DNA from: Geobacter sp. DSM 9736
GTDB lineage: Bacteria; Desulfobacterota; Desulfuromonadia; Geobacterales; Geobacteraceae
Assembly: GCF_900187405.1 (NCBI RefSeq)
Contig: NZ_LT896716.1
Location: 1,550,001 to 1,614,000 of the forward strand
Reading direction: 5' to 3'
Length of the DNA: 64,000 nucleotides
This document shows positions 27,243 through 37,257 of this stretch, piece by piece. Below the pieces are notes generated by a model. That model saw nothing but the letters and a program-made list of their open reading frames with translations. It searched no databases and was not told where the DNA came from. Positions within the stretch are counted from its first letter, which is position 1; every line of letters begins with the position of its first letter. The position numbers and the translations under genes are program-made.

Positions 27243-28040
27243 TCAGTGATCGCGGTTGCTATGCAGTTTCAGCGTATCCGCAACGAGGTGAGACGTATCC
27301 TCCCCCTGCTCCGCCGCTTTCTGGCCCCACCTGGCAGCCTCTGCCGGGTCCTTCTCGACCCCCCAGCCGTTGGAGTAGAGAACGGCAAGGCTCATCTGGG
27401 CCTTGGCAAAGCCTTGCTCCGCGCCTTTACGGAACCATTTGGCAGCTTCTGCGAGATCCAGGTCGACCCCTTCGCTCTTCATGTACATCGAGCCAAGGAT
27501 GAACTGGGCCTGAGGGTCCCCCTGTTCGGCAGCAAGGCGACACCAGAAGGCGGCCTGCTCTTTGTCCTGCTCGACCCCCCAACCGTTGTAATACATACTC
27601 CCGAGACTGTACTGCGACTGGACATCACCCTGTTCCGCTGCCAGCCGAAACCACTCCGCCGCCTCTGCCAGATCCTTTTCGACCGGATCGCCATTGGCGT
27701 AGATGAAAGCCAGGCTCTTCTGCGATTCGACGTGCCCCTGCTCAGCCGCTTTCCGAAACCACTTTACCGCCGTCAGCTTGTCTTGCTGCACGCCCCACCC
27801 GTTGAAAAACGCACAGCCCAGGACATACTGCGCCTCCGGGTTCCCATGGCGAGCGGCCTGCTTGCACCATCCCGTCGGCCCTACTATCCCCCGCTCACGG
27901 TCTATAACCTGCGCCAGCTGTTTCTCGCCACGCTTTACCGAAGTTTCAAGACCCTGAATGGGACCGATGCCGGCGTCTGCCTGAACGAAAGAGATTCCAA
28001 GCGCAGCAAAAGCAACTATGATAACGAAGTTTCGTCTCAT
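27243..28040 (-). CDS. Exported Sel1-repeat (SLR) protein
   Basis: 265 aa from ATG 28040, which gives a proper signal peptide (MRRNFVIIVAFAALGISFVQ, cleaved near ADA). Five or more Sel1-like repeats of about 36 residues follow, with cores like AAEQGDVQSQYSLGSMYYNG and GVEQDKEQAAFWCRLAAEQG. Such repeats form alpha solenoids for protein binding. The repeats are very alike at DNA level. No enzymatic domain. Lies downstream of the RluB-type gene on the same strand, 275 bases away. Confidence 0.88.
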   Translation of the reverse strand: MRRNFVIIVAFAALGISFVQADAGIGPIQGLETSVKRGEKQLAQVIDRERGIVGPTGWCKQAARHGNPEAQYVLGCAFFNGWGVQQDKLTAVKWFRKAAEQGHVESQKSLAFIYANGDPVEKDLAEAAEWFRLAAEQGDVQSQYSLGSMYYNGWGVEQDKEQAAFWCRLAAEQGDPQAQFILGSMYMKSEGVDLDLAEAAKWFRKGAEQGFAKAQMSLAVLYSNGWGVEKDPAEAARWGQKAAEQGEDTSHLVADTLKLHSNRDH

Positions 28041-28315
28041 GCACCCACTATAGATTCTTGAGCGATTTATCAGCATTAACCACATACAGAGCCGGATGTG
28101 AAATAACCGGATGTTCTGCGAGATCACTACCTGAAAAGGCCGGCAGTGGAATATATTCTCCTTCTCCAGTCGGTAACCGACGGAAGCTGAGGCTCTTACG
28201 GCACCCTCACGGGAACTGCACGAGTTTGTTCATCCGAATATCTGCATGTAGCAACATACGTTCCAACTTATGAGGGGATGATGGGCTTTAGGGAATTGAA
28301 AAAGGGGATGCGGGC
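28041..28315. other. Intergenic region upstream of Sel1 gene
   Basis: 275 bases without a gene. Small perfect hairpins lie at 28169-28181 (GTCGG/CCGAC) and 28204-28213 (CCC/GGG). They could form a leader for the Sel1 transcript, but I recognise no riboswitch class. Confidence 0.35.
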
Positions 28316-29026
28316 TCAGGCCAGCATCTGCTCGGCTTCGCCCGGTGAAAGGAGACGGTACTGCCCCGGCCTTAGATCTCCCAGATCAAGGCTGCCGTAC
28401 CGGATACGCTTGAGCCGCACCACCGACAGGCCGACTGTTTCGCACATGCGACGGACCTGACGGTAGCGTCCTTCATGAATGGTTATGGAAAACCAGCTGT
28501 TCTTCTGGCTGGAATTCAACTGTCGGACTTTTGACGGAGCCGTTTTTCCGTCGTCAAGAACTACCCCTTCCTCCAGTTGACGAATCTGATCCGCCGACGG
28601 GAGTCCCTGGATTCTTACAAGATACTCCTTCTCCACTTCGTGACGCGGATGGGCCAGCGAATTTGCCCAGGCGCCGTCGTTGGTCAGAAGGAGCAACCCT
28701 TCGGTGTTGTAATCGAGGCGGCCTACCGGATATACCCGCTCACCGACCCCCTTCAGGAGGTCGGTCACGATGGGGCGCCCGGCAGGATCTTTCAGAGTGG
28801 TCATATACCCCGGTGGCTTGTAGAGAAGGACGTATACCTTGCGCCCAATCGGCTTTACCGGTTTCCCGTCGCAGGTAATGGTATCAGTGACCGGATCTGC
28901 CTTCGCACCAAGCTCGGTTACGACAGCGCCGTTAACCCGCACGCGTCCTGCAGTAATCAGGGCTTCCGCCTGACGCCGGGAGGCGATTCCCGCCTGTGAC
29001 AATATCTTCTGAAGACGCTCGGCCAT
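28316..29026 (-). CDS. RluB/RsuA-family pseudouridine synthase
   Basis: 236 aa from ATG 29026 (AAAGGA seven bases before; the upstream in-frame ATGs lack this). S4 domain at about 1-60 (AERLQKILSQAGIASRRQAE), catalytic domain with GRLDYNTEGLLLLTNDG containing the nucleophilic Asp, and the C-terminal EGRYRQVRRMCETVG. Probably acts on 23S rRNA as RluB does. The second pseudouridine synthase in the window. Confidence 0.93.
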   Translation of the reverse strand: MAERLQKILSQAGIASRRQAEALITAGRVRVNGAVVTELGAKADPVTDTITCDGKPVKPIGRKVYVLLYKPPGYMTTLKDPAGRPIVTDLLKGVGERVYPVGRLDYNTEGLLLLTNDGAWANSLAHPRHEVEKEYLVRIQGLPSADQIRQLEEGVVLDDGKTAPSKVRQLNSSQKNSWFSITIHEGRYRQVRRMCETVGLSVVRLKRIRYGSLDLGDLRPGQYRLLSPGEAEQMLA

Positions 29027-29225
29027 AAGGTGGTCCTTTGTTTTTACTATTGCCATAACCGGTACGGCGGCATTCGTCAAGGCAAAAGATGTCGGGTTGC
29101 ATCGGTGTACGTGCGAGTACGGGCGGGGAGCCTACGGGAAGCAATGCAACGGCTGCAGGTGTGAGGCAGAATAGACGGGTATGGATTACGGTGCCCGGCA
29201 AGTGGCGGGCCAGAAGCATAGGCGT

Positions 29226-29255
29226 CAAAAAAGGGGCCGGTCAACCGGCCCCTTC
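29226..29255 (-). terminator. Terminator after chemoreceptor gene
   Basis: AAGGGGCCGG/CCGGCCCCTT around a TCAA loop. Seen from the minus strand the stem is followed by TTTTTT, so it ends the chemoreceptor transcript. Confidence 0.85.
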
Positions 29256-29271
29256 GATTATCGATGCATCC

Positions 29272-30921
29272 TCAGGCAACCTTGAAGCGCGTCACAACGT
29301 CCTGGAGCTCCTCGGCAAGTTTAGCCAGCTGGTCGGCTGCAATTACCGATTCGTTGGCGCCACTTGCGGTGCGCTGCACTACATCGTTGATTGAAAGGAT
29401 GTTGCCGCTCATTTCGTTGGTAGTGGCTGTCTGCTCCTCGGCGGCAGTAGCGATCTGGTTCACCTGCATCGCAACGTTGCTGATCTGATCGAGTATCCGC
29501 ATCAGAGCATCACCCGATTTTGCAGCCTCCGACATGCCGGTTTCCACCTCCTTAACCCCCTCTTCCATGGCAACTACAGCACCTTTTGTTTCCGACTGGA
29601 TGGCCTTGATCATCTCACCGATCTCGCGGGTAGCCTTGGTCGTCCGTTCCGCCAGAGCCCGCACTTCATCTGCGACGACGGCAAAACCCCGCCCCTGTTC
29701 CCCTGCACGCGCCGCCTCGATGGCCGCGTTCAGGGCCAGCAGATTCGTCTGGTCGGCAATATCCTCAATGGTTCCAATGATGGTGCCGATCTGGTCGCTG
29801 CGTTCGCCGAGACTCTCGACGGTCTGAGCTGTCGATTGCACTTTCCCTGCAATCCTGTTCATGATGTCGACGGTCTTCTCTACCACTTCAGCGCCAGCTC
29901 TTGCTGCATCACTTGCCTGTTCAGCCCCGTGGGCAGCAGTGTGACAATTGTTGGCTATATCACCGGCAGTGGCGGCCATCTCTTCCCCGGCAGTGGAAAC
30001 GGTAGTCGCCTGCGCCGCCATCTCCTCCGCTCCCTCCGCCATCTCCTTGGAGGTAGCATGAAGCTGGGCGGAGGCGGCTGCCACTTGCTGGCTATTCTGC
30101 GAAACCAGTCCTATAACCTCCCTGAGCTCGTCCGCCATCCTGTTCACCTGAACTGCGAGCAGACCCATCTCGTCCTTGCTCTTCACATCGACTCGCGGCA
30201 CCAGATCTCCATTCGCTATCCGCTCCAGGACCCGAAACACCTCATTCAGTGGGCGGCTAACTGAATTCGCCGTCAGCAGCCCTATGGCAGCCGCCACCAG
30301 GAGCACCATGACCATGACGACCACCATGCCCACCACTGCGCCGAAATATGCTTTCTCGTCACGCTTGAACATCTCGTCCCCTTCTTTGACGTTCAGGCTG
30401 ACAAGTTCAGCAATGGCAGCTGCCGGTTTTTCATACAGAGGGGCCACCGTCGTTACGGCGAATTTCACTGCTTCCTCTACCTGTGCCTGGTCGCCGGCCG
30501 CATTGGCTGATCTGCTCATTTCCGCCAGCTTCGTCCCCTCGGCAAGGTACCGCTCGAAACCTTCGCGGAACTGAAGTGCAAGCTGTTTCTCAGAATCGTC
30601 CAGGTCCCACTTCTCGAATTCCTGAAGCTTCTCCTTGATGAACTTGGCGCGGCTTGCCATGTCCGCGCTCTTCTCGTCGATTTTCTGCTGGTCTTTCAAG
30701 GAGAGGAAATATACCAGGTCGAGGCGGATCGCGAGAAAGTTGTTTTTCAGGTCCTGAAGAAGAGCCACATGTCCGAGTCCGTCCTTCATCTCCCGTAAGT
30801 CGCTTCGCATTTTACTCATCTTAAAGAGCCCGAACCCAGCAATGGTCAGCATTCCCACGCAGCAGCACAAAATCAAGGTCACAATCTTGCTCTTGACTTT
30901 TAAGTCTGACCAAAAATTCAT
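29272..30921 (-). CDS. Methyl-accepting chemotaxis protein
   Basis: 549 aa. Transmembrane helix at about 11-32, a four-helix-bundle periplasmic sensor domain (about 35-190), second membrane helix near 190-217, HAMP (PLNEVFRVLERIANGDLVPR) and a long cytoplasmic signalling domain with the hairpin tip DQTNLLALNAAIEAARAGEQ and ERTTKATREIGEMI. No C-terminal CheR-docking pentapeptide. The ligand is not predictable. Monocistronic with its own terminator. Confidence 0.95.
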   Translation of the reverse strand: MNFWSDLKVKSKIVTLILCCCVGMLTIAGFGLFKMSKMRSDLREMKDGLGHVALLQDLKNNFLAIRLDLVYFLSLKDQQKIDEKSADMASRAKFIKEKLQEFEKWDLDDSEKQLALQFREGFERYLAEGTKLAEMSRSANAAGDQAQVEEAVKFAVTTVAPLYEKPAAAIAELVSLNVKEGDEMFKRDEKAYFGAVVGMVVVMVMVLLVAAAIGLLTANSVSRPLNEVFRVLERIANGDLVPRVDVKSKDEMGLLAVQVNRMADELREVIGLVSQNSQQVAAASAQLHATSKEMAEGAEEMAAQATTVSTAGEEMAATAGDIANNCHTAAHGAEQASDAARAGAEVVEKTVDIMNRIAGKVQSTAQTVESLGERSDQIGTIIGTIEDIADQTNLLALNAAIEAARAGEQGRGFAVVADEVRALAERTTKATREIGEMIKAIQSETKGAVVAMEEGVKEVETGMSEAAKSGDALMRILDQISNVAMQVNQIATAAEEQTATTNEMSGNILSINDVVQRTASGANESVIAADQLAKLAEELQDVVTRFKVA

Positions 30922-31040
30922 TTGTTCCTCCCGAAAAATGGTTTTTCAGTCACATCGTCATCGGGCAGACAAACTTTAATGTTGTATTGAAACTAAATTG
31001 TAATTTTACCTCTTGTGTGGGTTGTGCCTGTACGGCAACA

Positions 31041-31068
31041 AAAAAGCCGGGCGATTGCCCGGCTCATG
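31041..31068 (-). terminator. Terminator after accA
   Basis: AGCCGGGC/GCCCGGCT with a GATT loop, followed on the minus strand by TTTTTTGTTG. Ends the dnaE-accA transcript. Confidence 0.82.
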
Positions 31069-31096
31069 GTGATTCATCAAATAAACGCTTTAACGT

Positions 31097-32053
31097 CTAT
31101 TCCACAAACCGCGACATCTTGCGGAATTTCTCGTACCGCTCTTCAACGAGGCGATCGGCGGGGAGGTTTTTGAGCTCTTTAAGGTTACGTGCGAGAGCTT
31201 CATGAAGCGCTTCGGCCATGGCCTTGTGGTCTCGATGAGCGCCACCCATCGGCTCTTTCACGATCTCGTCGATCACTCCCAACTCCTTGATGTCACTGGC
31301 GGTGAGCTTGAGGGCTTCGGCAGCCTGCTCCCCCTTCGTCCCGTCGGACCAGAGGATCGCCGCACATCCCTCGGGGGAAATGACGGCATATACCGAGTGT
31401 TCCAGCATGAGAATCCGGTCGCCGACGGCGATGGCAAGGGCCCCGCCCGACCCCCCTTCGCCGGTGATGACGACTATGATGGGAACCGTCAGACACGCCA
31501 TCTCCCGCAGGTTGCGGGCAATCGCCTCGGCCTGCCCTCTCTCCTCTGCCCCTATGCCGGGGAAAGCGCCGGGTGTATCGACAAAGGTGATTATCGGGAG
31601 CTTGAACCGCTGAGCCATCTCCATGAGACGCAGCGCCTTGCGGTACCCCTCGGGGTTGGGCATTCCAAAGTTGCGAAAAACCTTCTCCTTGGTGTCGCGC
31701 CCCTTCTGGTGCCCTATCACCATGACTGGCTCTCCGTCAAGCCGCGCCAGGCCGCCGACAATGGCGTGGTCGTCGCCAAAATTGCGGTCGCCGTGGAGTT
31801 CGACGAATTCCGTAAAAATCAGGTTGAGGTAGTCCAAGGTAAACGGCCGGTTGACATGCCGCGCCACCTGGGCCGTCTGCCACCGTGTCAGATTCGCAAA
31901 GATCCGATGACGCATCTCCTCCGCCCGCTTTTCGAGCTTTCCTACCTCTTTGCTCAGATCGATGGTGTCGGTAGAAAGGGAGCGAAGTTCTTCTATTTTC
32001 TTGTCGAGCTCTACAAGCGGCTTTTCGAAATCCATGTAATATTGATTACCCAT
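31097..32053 (-). CDS. accA: Acetyl-CoA carboxylase carboxyltransferase subunit alpha
   Basis: 318 aa, the usual length. Catalyses transfer of carboxyl from biotin to acetyl-CoA to make malonyl-CoA, together with AccD (not in the window). N-terminal coiled segment ([15 protein letters not shown]) and the crotonase-fold core with [26 protein letters not shown] and the oxyanion region [20 protein letters not shown]. Lies downstream of dnaE on the same strand, the order also known from E. coli. Confidence 0.97.
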   Translation of the reverse strand: MGNQYYMDFEKPLVELDKKIEELRSLSTDTIDLSKEVGKLEKRAEEMRHRIFANLTRWQTAQVARHVNRPFTLDYLNLIFTEFVELHGDRNFGDDHAIVGGLARLDGEPVMVIGHQKGRDTKEKVFRNFGMPNPEGYRKALRLMEMAQRFKLPIITFVDTPGAFPGIGAEERGQAEAIARNLREMACLTVPIIVVITGEGGSGGALAIAVGDRILMLEHSVYAVISPEGCAAILWSDGTKGEQAAEALKLTASDIKELGVIDEIVKEPMGGAHRDHKAMAEALHEALARNLKELKNLPADRLVEERYEKFRKMSRFVE

Positions 32054-32212
32054 TTATCTCTATCTCCTTTTGTTTTAAATGCAATTGCCGCAGAGACACT
32101 AAGCAGCCAAAAAACTAAAGCTCCGCCTCAGTCTCGTCTAAATGCCGGTACTCGAATTTCTGTGTCTCCTACGAGCGTAGTGTCTCCGTAGCAAACCAAT
32201 ATTAAGCAAAGC

Positions 32213-35200
32213 TTATTCAAAGGAAACGGCATTATAGCCGAACAGGTTGTTCACTTCCAGGACCAATTCATCGCTGGCCGATACTCCGCTGGAAGCGGGA
32301 AGACTCACCGTTGCCCTGCTTCTGGACGGAATCTCGAAATGCAGAAGTGCGCGGCATGTCCCCTGATAGCGGTCGATGATCCGTTTCAGGTCGGTCAGCC
32401 GCTCCCGGTCAACCCCCTCGGCCTGTAATCTGAAATGGACATTTTTCGTCTGCCGCTCGTTCACTTCGCGAAGAAGCACGATATCGGTCGCAATTACCTT
32501 GCACGCTTTCTCTCCGACATCCAAGGTGCCGGTAACGAGGATCGGGTCGTCGTTTTTCAGGTACTCCGCAGCGCGCGCATATATCTCCGAGAAGACCACC
32601 ACCTCAACGGAGCCTGTCAGGTCCTCCACGGTGGCGAACCCCATCCGCTCTCCCTTTTTGTTGAGAATCTCCTTGAGCCCCGTAACGATACCGCATACCT
32701 TCACCTCGCTGCGGTCGGGGAGCTCAGAGAGCCCCGCCGTCTCCGCGTTGGCGAAGCGCTTCATATCCGCTGCATACCTGCCCAGGGGGTGCCCTGTGAT
32801 AAAGAAACCGAGCGCTTCCTTTTCGAGATTGAGAAGCAGCTTGTCGTCCCATTCGGGAATGTCGGGGAGTGTATGCCTCCCGTTGCCGCTGCCGGAGGTG
32901 CGAACGATCTCCTCCATGCCGAAGAGGGAAACCTGGTCGCTCGCCCGCTCCTGCTGGATCTTCTGACCGAGGTTCATGGCCTCCTCCAGCACGGCCATGA
33001 GCTGAGCGCGCTTGCCGCCGGTGGAGTCGTAGGCGCCGCACTTGATGAGCGATTCCACGACCCGCTTGTTCACCCGCCGCAGGTCGACCCGCTCGCAAAA
33101 GTCGAACAGTCCGGTGAAGGGCCCATCTTCCCTCGCCTCGATGATCGACTCGATGGCACCCTCCCCCACGTTCTTTACGGCGCCGAGCCCGAAGCGGATG
33201 GAGTTGCCGAGTACGCGGAAAGAGCGGTGGGACGCGTTGATATCCGGGGGTAGAACTTCAATCCCCATCTCCCGGCAGTCGGCGATGTTCTTGATGACCT
33301 TCTCGGTGCTCCCCATGTCCTCGGTGAGGAGGGCAGCCATGAACTCAACCGGGTAGTGGGCCTTGAGGTAGGCCGTCTGGTAAGCTACGAGGGCGTACGC
33401 CGCCGAGTGTGACTTGTTGAAGCCGTACTCGGCGAACTTGGCCATCAGGTCGAAGATCGCCCCCGCCTTCTTGAGGTCGACGCCACCCTTCTCGGCTCCA
33501 TCGAGGAAGATGTCTCGCTGCTTGGCCATCTCCGCAGGGTCCTTCTTACCCATGGCGCGGCGCAGGAGGTCCGCTCCCCCGAGGGAGTAGCCGGCAAGCG
33601 TCCGGGCGATCTGCATGACCTGCTCCTGGTAGACGATAACCCCATAGGTATCCTTGAGGATCGGCTCCAGTTGCGGCAGGTCGTAGACGACCTTCTGCTT
33701 CCCATGCTTGCGGGCAATAAAGTCATCCACCATCCCCGAGCCGAGGGGGCCGGGGCGGTAGAGGGCGCAGGCTGCGATGACGTCCTCGAAGCAGGATGGC
33801 TTGAGCTTTGTCAGCATCTCCTTCATCCCGGAGGACTCGAGTTGGAACACGCCAGTGGTGTTCCCGGCGGAGATGAGGTCGTAGCTGGCCTTGTCGTCAT
33901 CCCGCAGCGTGGTGATGTCGAAGTCCGGATCTGGGCCGCTGCGGATAAGCTTCACCGCATTGTCGATGACGGTCAGGTTCTTGAGGCCGAGGAAGTCGAA
34001 CTTGACTAACCCGATCTTCTCCACGTACTTCATTGAATACTGTGTGGTGATGGAACCGGTTTTCTGGTCCTTGTAGACGGGGCAGAATTCCTCGAGGACG
34101 TCGGGAGCCACGACGACACCTGCTGCATGGGTGGAGGCATGTCGAGCGAGACCTTCGAGACAGAGGCCCGTCTCAAGCAGATCCTTCACCCGGGGATCGG
34201 CATCCGCAGCCTCCTTGAGCTTCGGCTCCTGAGCAATCGCCTGCTCAAGGTTGATCCCGAGCACCTCGGGGACGAGCTTGGCGATCCGGTCCACATCCCC
34301 GTACGCCATATCCAGTGCACGCCCCACATCCCGGATGACCGCCCTCGCAGACATCGTCCCGAAGGTGATGATCTGGCACACCTTGTCGCGCCCGTACTTC
34401 TCGGTGACGTACTGGATAACCTCCTCGCGCCGGTCCTGGCAGAAATCGACGTCGATATCGGGCATCGAGATACGTTCCGGGTTGAGAAACCGCTCGAAGA
34501 GGAGGTTGTACGGGATCGGGTCCAGGTCGGTGATCTTGACGGCGTAGGCGACGAGCGAGCCTGCGGCCGACCCCCTCCCTGGCCCTACCGGAATTCCGTT
34601 ATCCTTCGCCCAGTTGATGAAGTCGGCAACGATGAGGAAGTAGCCGGGGAAACCCATCTGCTTGATGCAGTCGAGCTCGATCCGCAGCCGGTCGTGGTAC
34701 GCCTGCTCCTGGTCGAGGGTGAGATCGGGGTTCTTTGCACGGATGGTTACCAGCCGATCCCTGAGCCCCTCCAACGCCTGATCTTCGAGGACCTCGTCAA
34801 GGCTCTTCCCTTCCGGCTTCACGTACTGGGGAAAATGATATGTCTTGAAGTCGAATTCGATATCGCAGCGATTGGCGATGGCAACTGTGTTGGTGATGGC
34901 CTCGGGCGCGTAGTGGAAGGCCTTCGCCATCTCCTCCGGCGACTTGAAGTAGAACTCGTCCGCGGAGAGCCGCATCCGGTTCGGGTCGTTCATCGTCTTC
35001 CCGGTCTGGATGCAGAGAAGGACCTCGTGGGCCTTGGCGTCCTCGCGGTTGAGGTAGTGGCAGTCGTTGGTGGCGACGAGGGGAAGCGAGAGCTCCTTGG
35101 CCACTTCAAGAAGGCGCTTGTTTGCCACATCCTGCTCGGGGAGCGTGTTTTCCTGGAGCTCGATGTAGTAGCGGTCCCCGAAGAGCTCCGAATACCAGCG

Positions 35201-35689
35201 CGCTGCGGCCAGCGCATCCTCCATCTTGTTGCGCCCGCAGAGGTAGGCAACTTCTCCCTTCAGGCAGGCGGATAGACAGATGAGCCCCTCGTGGTGCTGG
35301 GCAAGGAGCTCCTTGTCGATGCGCGGCTTGTAGTAGAACCCGTCCTTGAAACCGGCGGAGACAAGGCGCGAAAGGTTCCTGTATCCCTGGAGGTTCTCAC
35401 AGAGGAGGATTAGGTGGTAGTTGGTGACGTTCTCGGGGCCGAACCCTTCCCTGCTGGTGCGGGAACCGGGGGCGATGTAGACCTCTGCCCCGATCACCGG
35501 TTTGATCCCCTTGTCCTTGCACTTGGTGTAGAACTCGACGGCGCCGAACATGCAGCCGTGGTCGGTCATCGCAACCGCAGGCATGTTGTACTTCTGTGCC
35601 TTCTTGATCAGGTCGCCGAGACGTATCGCGCCGTCCAGCAGGGAATATTGGGTATGTAGATGAAGATGTACGAAATTCGATTGTTCCAT
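32213..35689 (-). CDS. dnaE: DNA polymerase III subunit alpha
   Basis: 1158 aa from ATG 35689; a 37-residue longer frame exists but MEQSNFVHLHLHTQYSLLDG is the usual DnaE start. PHP domain at 1-280 (HLHLHTQYS, AMTDHG), polymerase core with PDIDVDFCQDRREEVI holding catalytic Asp residues, RHASTHAAGVV, helix-hairpin-helix region and a C-terminal OB fold (VKVCGIVTGLKEILNKKGER). Replicates the chromosome as part of the Pol III holoenzyme. The start lacks a strong ribosome site. accA follows. Confidence 0.97.
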   Translation of the reverse strand: MEQSNFVHLHLHTQYSLLDGAIRLGDLIKKAQKYNMPAVAMTDHGCMFGAVEFYTKCKDKGIKPVIGAEVYIAPGSRTSREGFGPENVTNYHLILLCENLQGYRNLSRLVSAGFKDGFYYKPRIDKELLAQHHEGLICLSACLKGEVAYLCGRNKMEDALAAARWYSELFGDRYYIELQENTLPEQDVANKRLLEVAKELSLPLVATNDCHYLNREDAKAHEVLLCIQTGKTMNDPNRMRLSADEFYFKSPEEMAKAFHYAPEAITNTVAIANRCDIEFDFKTYHFPQYVKPEGKSLDEVLEDQALEGLRDRLVTIRAKNPDLTLDQEQAYHDRLRIELDCIKQMGFPGYFLIVADFINWAKDNGIPVGPGRGSAAGSLVAYAVKITDLDPIPYNLLFERFLNPERISMPDIDVDFCQDRREEVIQYVTEKYGRDKVCQIITFGTMSARAVIRDVGRALDMAYGDVDRIAKLVPEVLGINLEQAIAQEPKLKEAADADPRVKDLLETGLCLEGLARHASTHAAGVVVAPDVLEEFCPVYKDQKTGSITTQYSMKYVEKIGLVKFDFLGLKNLTVIDNAVKLIRSGPDPDFDITTLRDDDKASYDLISAGNTTGVFQLESSGMKEMLTKLKPSCFEDVIAACALYRPGPLGSGMVDDFIARKHGKQKVVYDLPQLEPILKDTYGVIVYQEQVMQIARTLAGYSLGGADLLRRAMGKKDPAEMAKQRDIFLDGAEKGGVDLKKAGAIFDLMAKFAEYGFNKSHSAAYALVAYQTAYLKAHYPVEFMAALLTEDMGSTEKVIKNIADCREMGIEVLPPDINASHRSFRVLGNSIRFGLGAVKNVGEGAIESIIEAREDGPFTGLFDFCERVDLRRVNKRVVESLIKCGAYDSTGGKRAQLMAVLEEAMNLGQKIQQERASDQVSLFGMEEIVRTSGSGNGRHTLPDIPEWDDKLLLNLEKEALGFFITGHPLGRYAADMKRFANAETAGLSELPDRSEVKVCGIVTGLKEILNKKGERMGFATVEDLTGSVEVVVFSEIYARAAEYLKNDDPILVTGTLDVGEKACKVIATDIVLLREVNERQTKNVHFRLQAEGVDRERLTDLKRIIDRYQGTCRALLHFEIPSRSRATVSLPASSGVSASDELVLEVNNLFGYNAVSFE

Positions 35690-35868
35690 ATTTACCGGAG
35701 GCAGGCACAACGTTTTTAGTGAGGCTAAAAAATCCTGGCCGATTATGCCATGAATGGGTCCACGTGTCATTACCAAATTCGGAGCGGCAGGTGCCGCCAA
35801 AACCGCCTTGCCAGTATGCGGTCCGAGATGGTAACCTTTACAGAAACTAACGTCCGGGAAGGAAGGTC

Positions 35869-37257
35869 ATGTCACAGGCGCCACAATTCATCGACTCCCA
35901 CGCCCATATTTACGGCCACGAATTTGCTGCCGATTTCGATGCCATGCTGCTAAGAAGCGATGAGGCAGGTGTTTCACAGATCATAGCTGTAGGCGCAGAC
36001 ATAGAGACGAGCCGGGCTGCCTGCCAACTCGCGGAGCAGCACGACAATATCTGGTGTGCCGTCGGCATTCACCCGCATGACGCGGTGCGGGTAACCGATA
36101 AATGTTTCGATGTTATCCGGGAAATGGCAGTAGGCAGCAGAAAGACGGTCGCCATAGGAGAGATCGGCCTAGACTTCTTCCGAGATCGATCACCCCGCCC
36201 CGACCAGGAAAGGGTTTTCCGGCGTTTCATACGTCTGGCCAGACAGCTCTCCCTCCCGGTGATCGTCCATGACCGGGACGCTCACGAGAGGGTCATGCGT
36301 ATCCTGCGGGAAGAGAAGGCGTCCGAAGTGGGTGGGGTATTGCATTGCTTCTCGGGCGACCTTGAGATGGCCCTCGAATGTGTTGACATGGGATTCTATA
36401 TTTCGATCCCGGGCACCGTCACCTTTCCTGCAAACGAAGCCTTGCGTGAGGTGGTGCGCGGCATCAAGATCGAGAACCTTCTGATCGAAACCGATTGCCC
36501 CTACCTGGCCCCCGTCCCTCATCGCGGAAAGAGAAATGAACCCGCATATGTCCGGATCACAGCGGAAAAAGTTGCCGAATTGAAGGGACTCTCGCTGGAG
36601 GATGTGGGAAGGATAACCTCCCTCAACACTCGCCGCCTCTTCGGCATCGGGCGAGAGGACCAGAGCGCCATGATCGCTTACCGGATCAGAAATTCCCTCT
36701 ATCTCAACATAACCAACCGCTGTTCCAACCACTGCTCGTTCTGCGCCAAGTTCGATGATTTCACGGTCAAGGGACACTTTCTCAAACTGCTCCACGAGCC
36801 TAACTTCAGCGAGGTTATGGGAGCCATCGGAAATGCCGGAATGTTCGATGAGGTTGTCTTCTGCGGTTACGGTGAGCCACTGCTTCGGCTGGATCTGGTG
36901 AAGGCGGTCGCAGCAGAGCTTAAGAAACAGGGTGTAAAGGTACGGATCAATACCGACGGCCAGGCAAACCTTGTACATGGAAGGAATATCGTGCCGGAAC
37001 TGGAAGGGCTTGTGGATTGCGTTTCGGTGAGTCTCAATGCCCCGGACGCAGTCACCTATGCAAGGCTCTGCAACACGCCGTTCGGTGAAGGAGGATTCAA
37101 CGCCGTCTGTGACTTCCTTCGTGAGGCGAAGGGCAGGATTCCCAAAGTGGTGGCTTCCGCAGTCACCGTGCCGGGGGTCAATGTAGCAGCGGTTCGCCGG
37201 CTTGCGGAATCACTGGGAGTCGAATTCAGGGAACGGGAATATGCCGAAGTAGGCTAG
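35869..37257 (+). CDS. TatD-family hydrolase fused to a radical SAM domain
   Basis: 462 aa. Residues 1-262 are a TatD metal-dependent DNase-type hydrolase with all ligands: HAH at 11-13, Glu98 (GEIGLD), His134 (VHDR), His159 (LHCFSG) and Asp209 (ETDCPY). Residues 270-462 are a radical SAM domain with TNRCSNHCSFC, giving Cys285, Cys289 and Cys292 for the [4Fe-4S] cluster. Separate TatD and linked radical SAM genes are a known pairing; here they are one chain. The substrate of the radical step is unknown. Ends four bases into the convergent GGDEF gene. Confidence 0.92.
   Translation: MSQAPQFIDSHAHIYGHEFAADFDAMLLRSDEAGVSQIIAVGADIETSRAACQLAEQHDNIWCAVGIHPHDAVRVTDKCFDVIREMAVGSRKTVAIGEIGLDFFRDRSPRPDQERVFRRFIRLARQLSLPVIVHDRDAHERVMRILREEKASEVGGVLHCFSGDLEMALECVDMGFYISIPGTVTFPANEALREVVRGIKIENLLIETDCPYLAPVPHRGKRNEPAYVRITAEKVAELKGLSLEDVGRITSLNTRRLFGIGREDQSAMIAYRIRNSLYLNITNRCSNHCSFCAKFDDFTVKGHFLKLLHEPNFSEVMGAIGNAGMFDEVVFCGYGEPLLRLDLVKAVAAELKKQGVKVRINTDGQANLVHGRNIVPELEGLVDCVSVSLNAPDAVTYARLCNTPFGEGGFNAVCDFLREAKGRIPKVVASAVTVPGVNVAAVRRLAESLGVEFREREYAEVG

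Noticed and set aside
28041-28315. Riboswitch upstream of the Sel1 gene
   Set aside because: Hairpins exist but none of the conserved cores I know (cobalamin, c-di-GMP, TPP, SAM, glycine) is present.
35690-35800. Longer DnaE start at 35800
   Set aside because: The extra 37 residues are unlike any DnaE N-terminus and precede the conserved PHP start; they overlap the divergent regulatory region.
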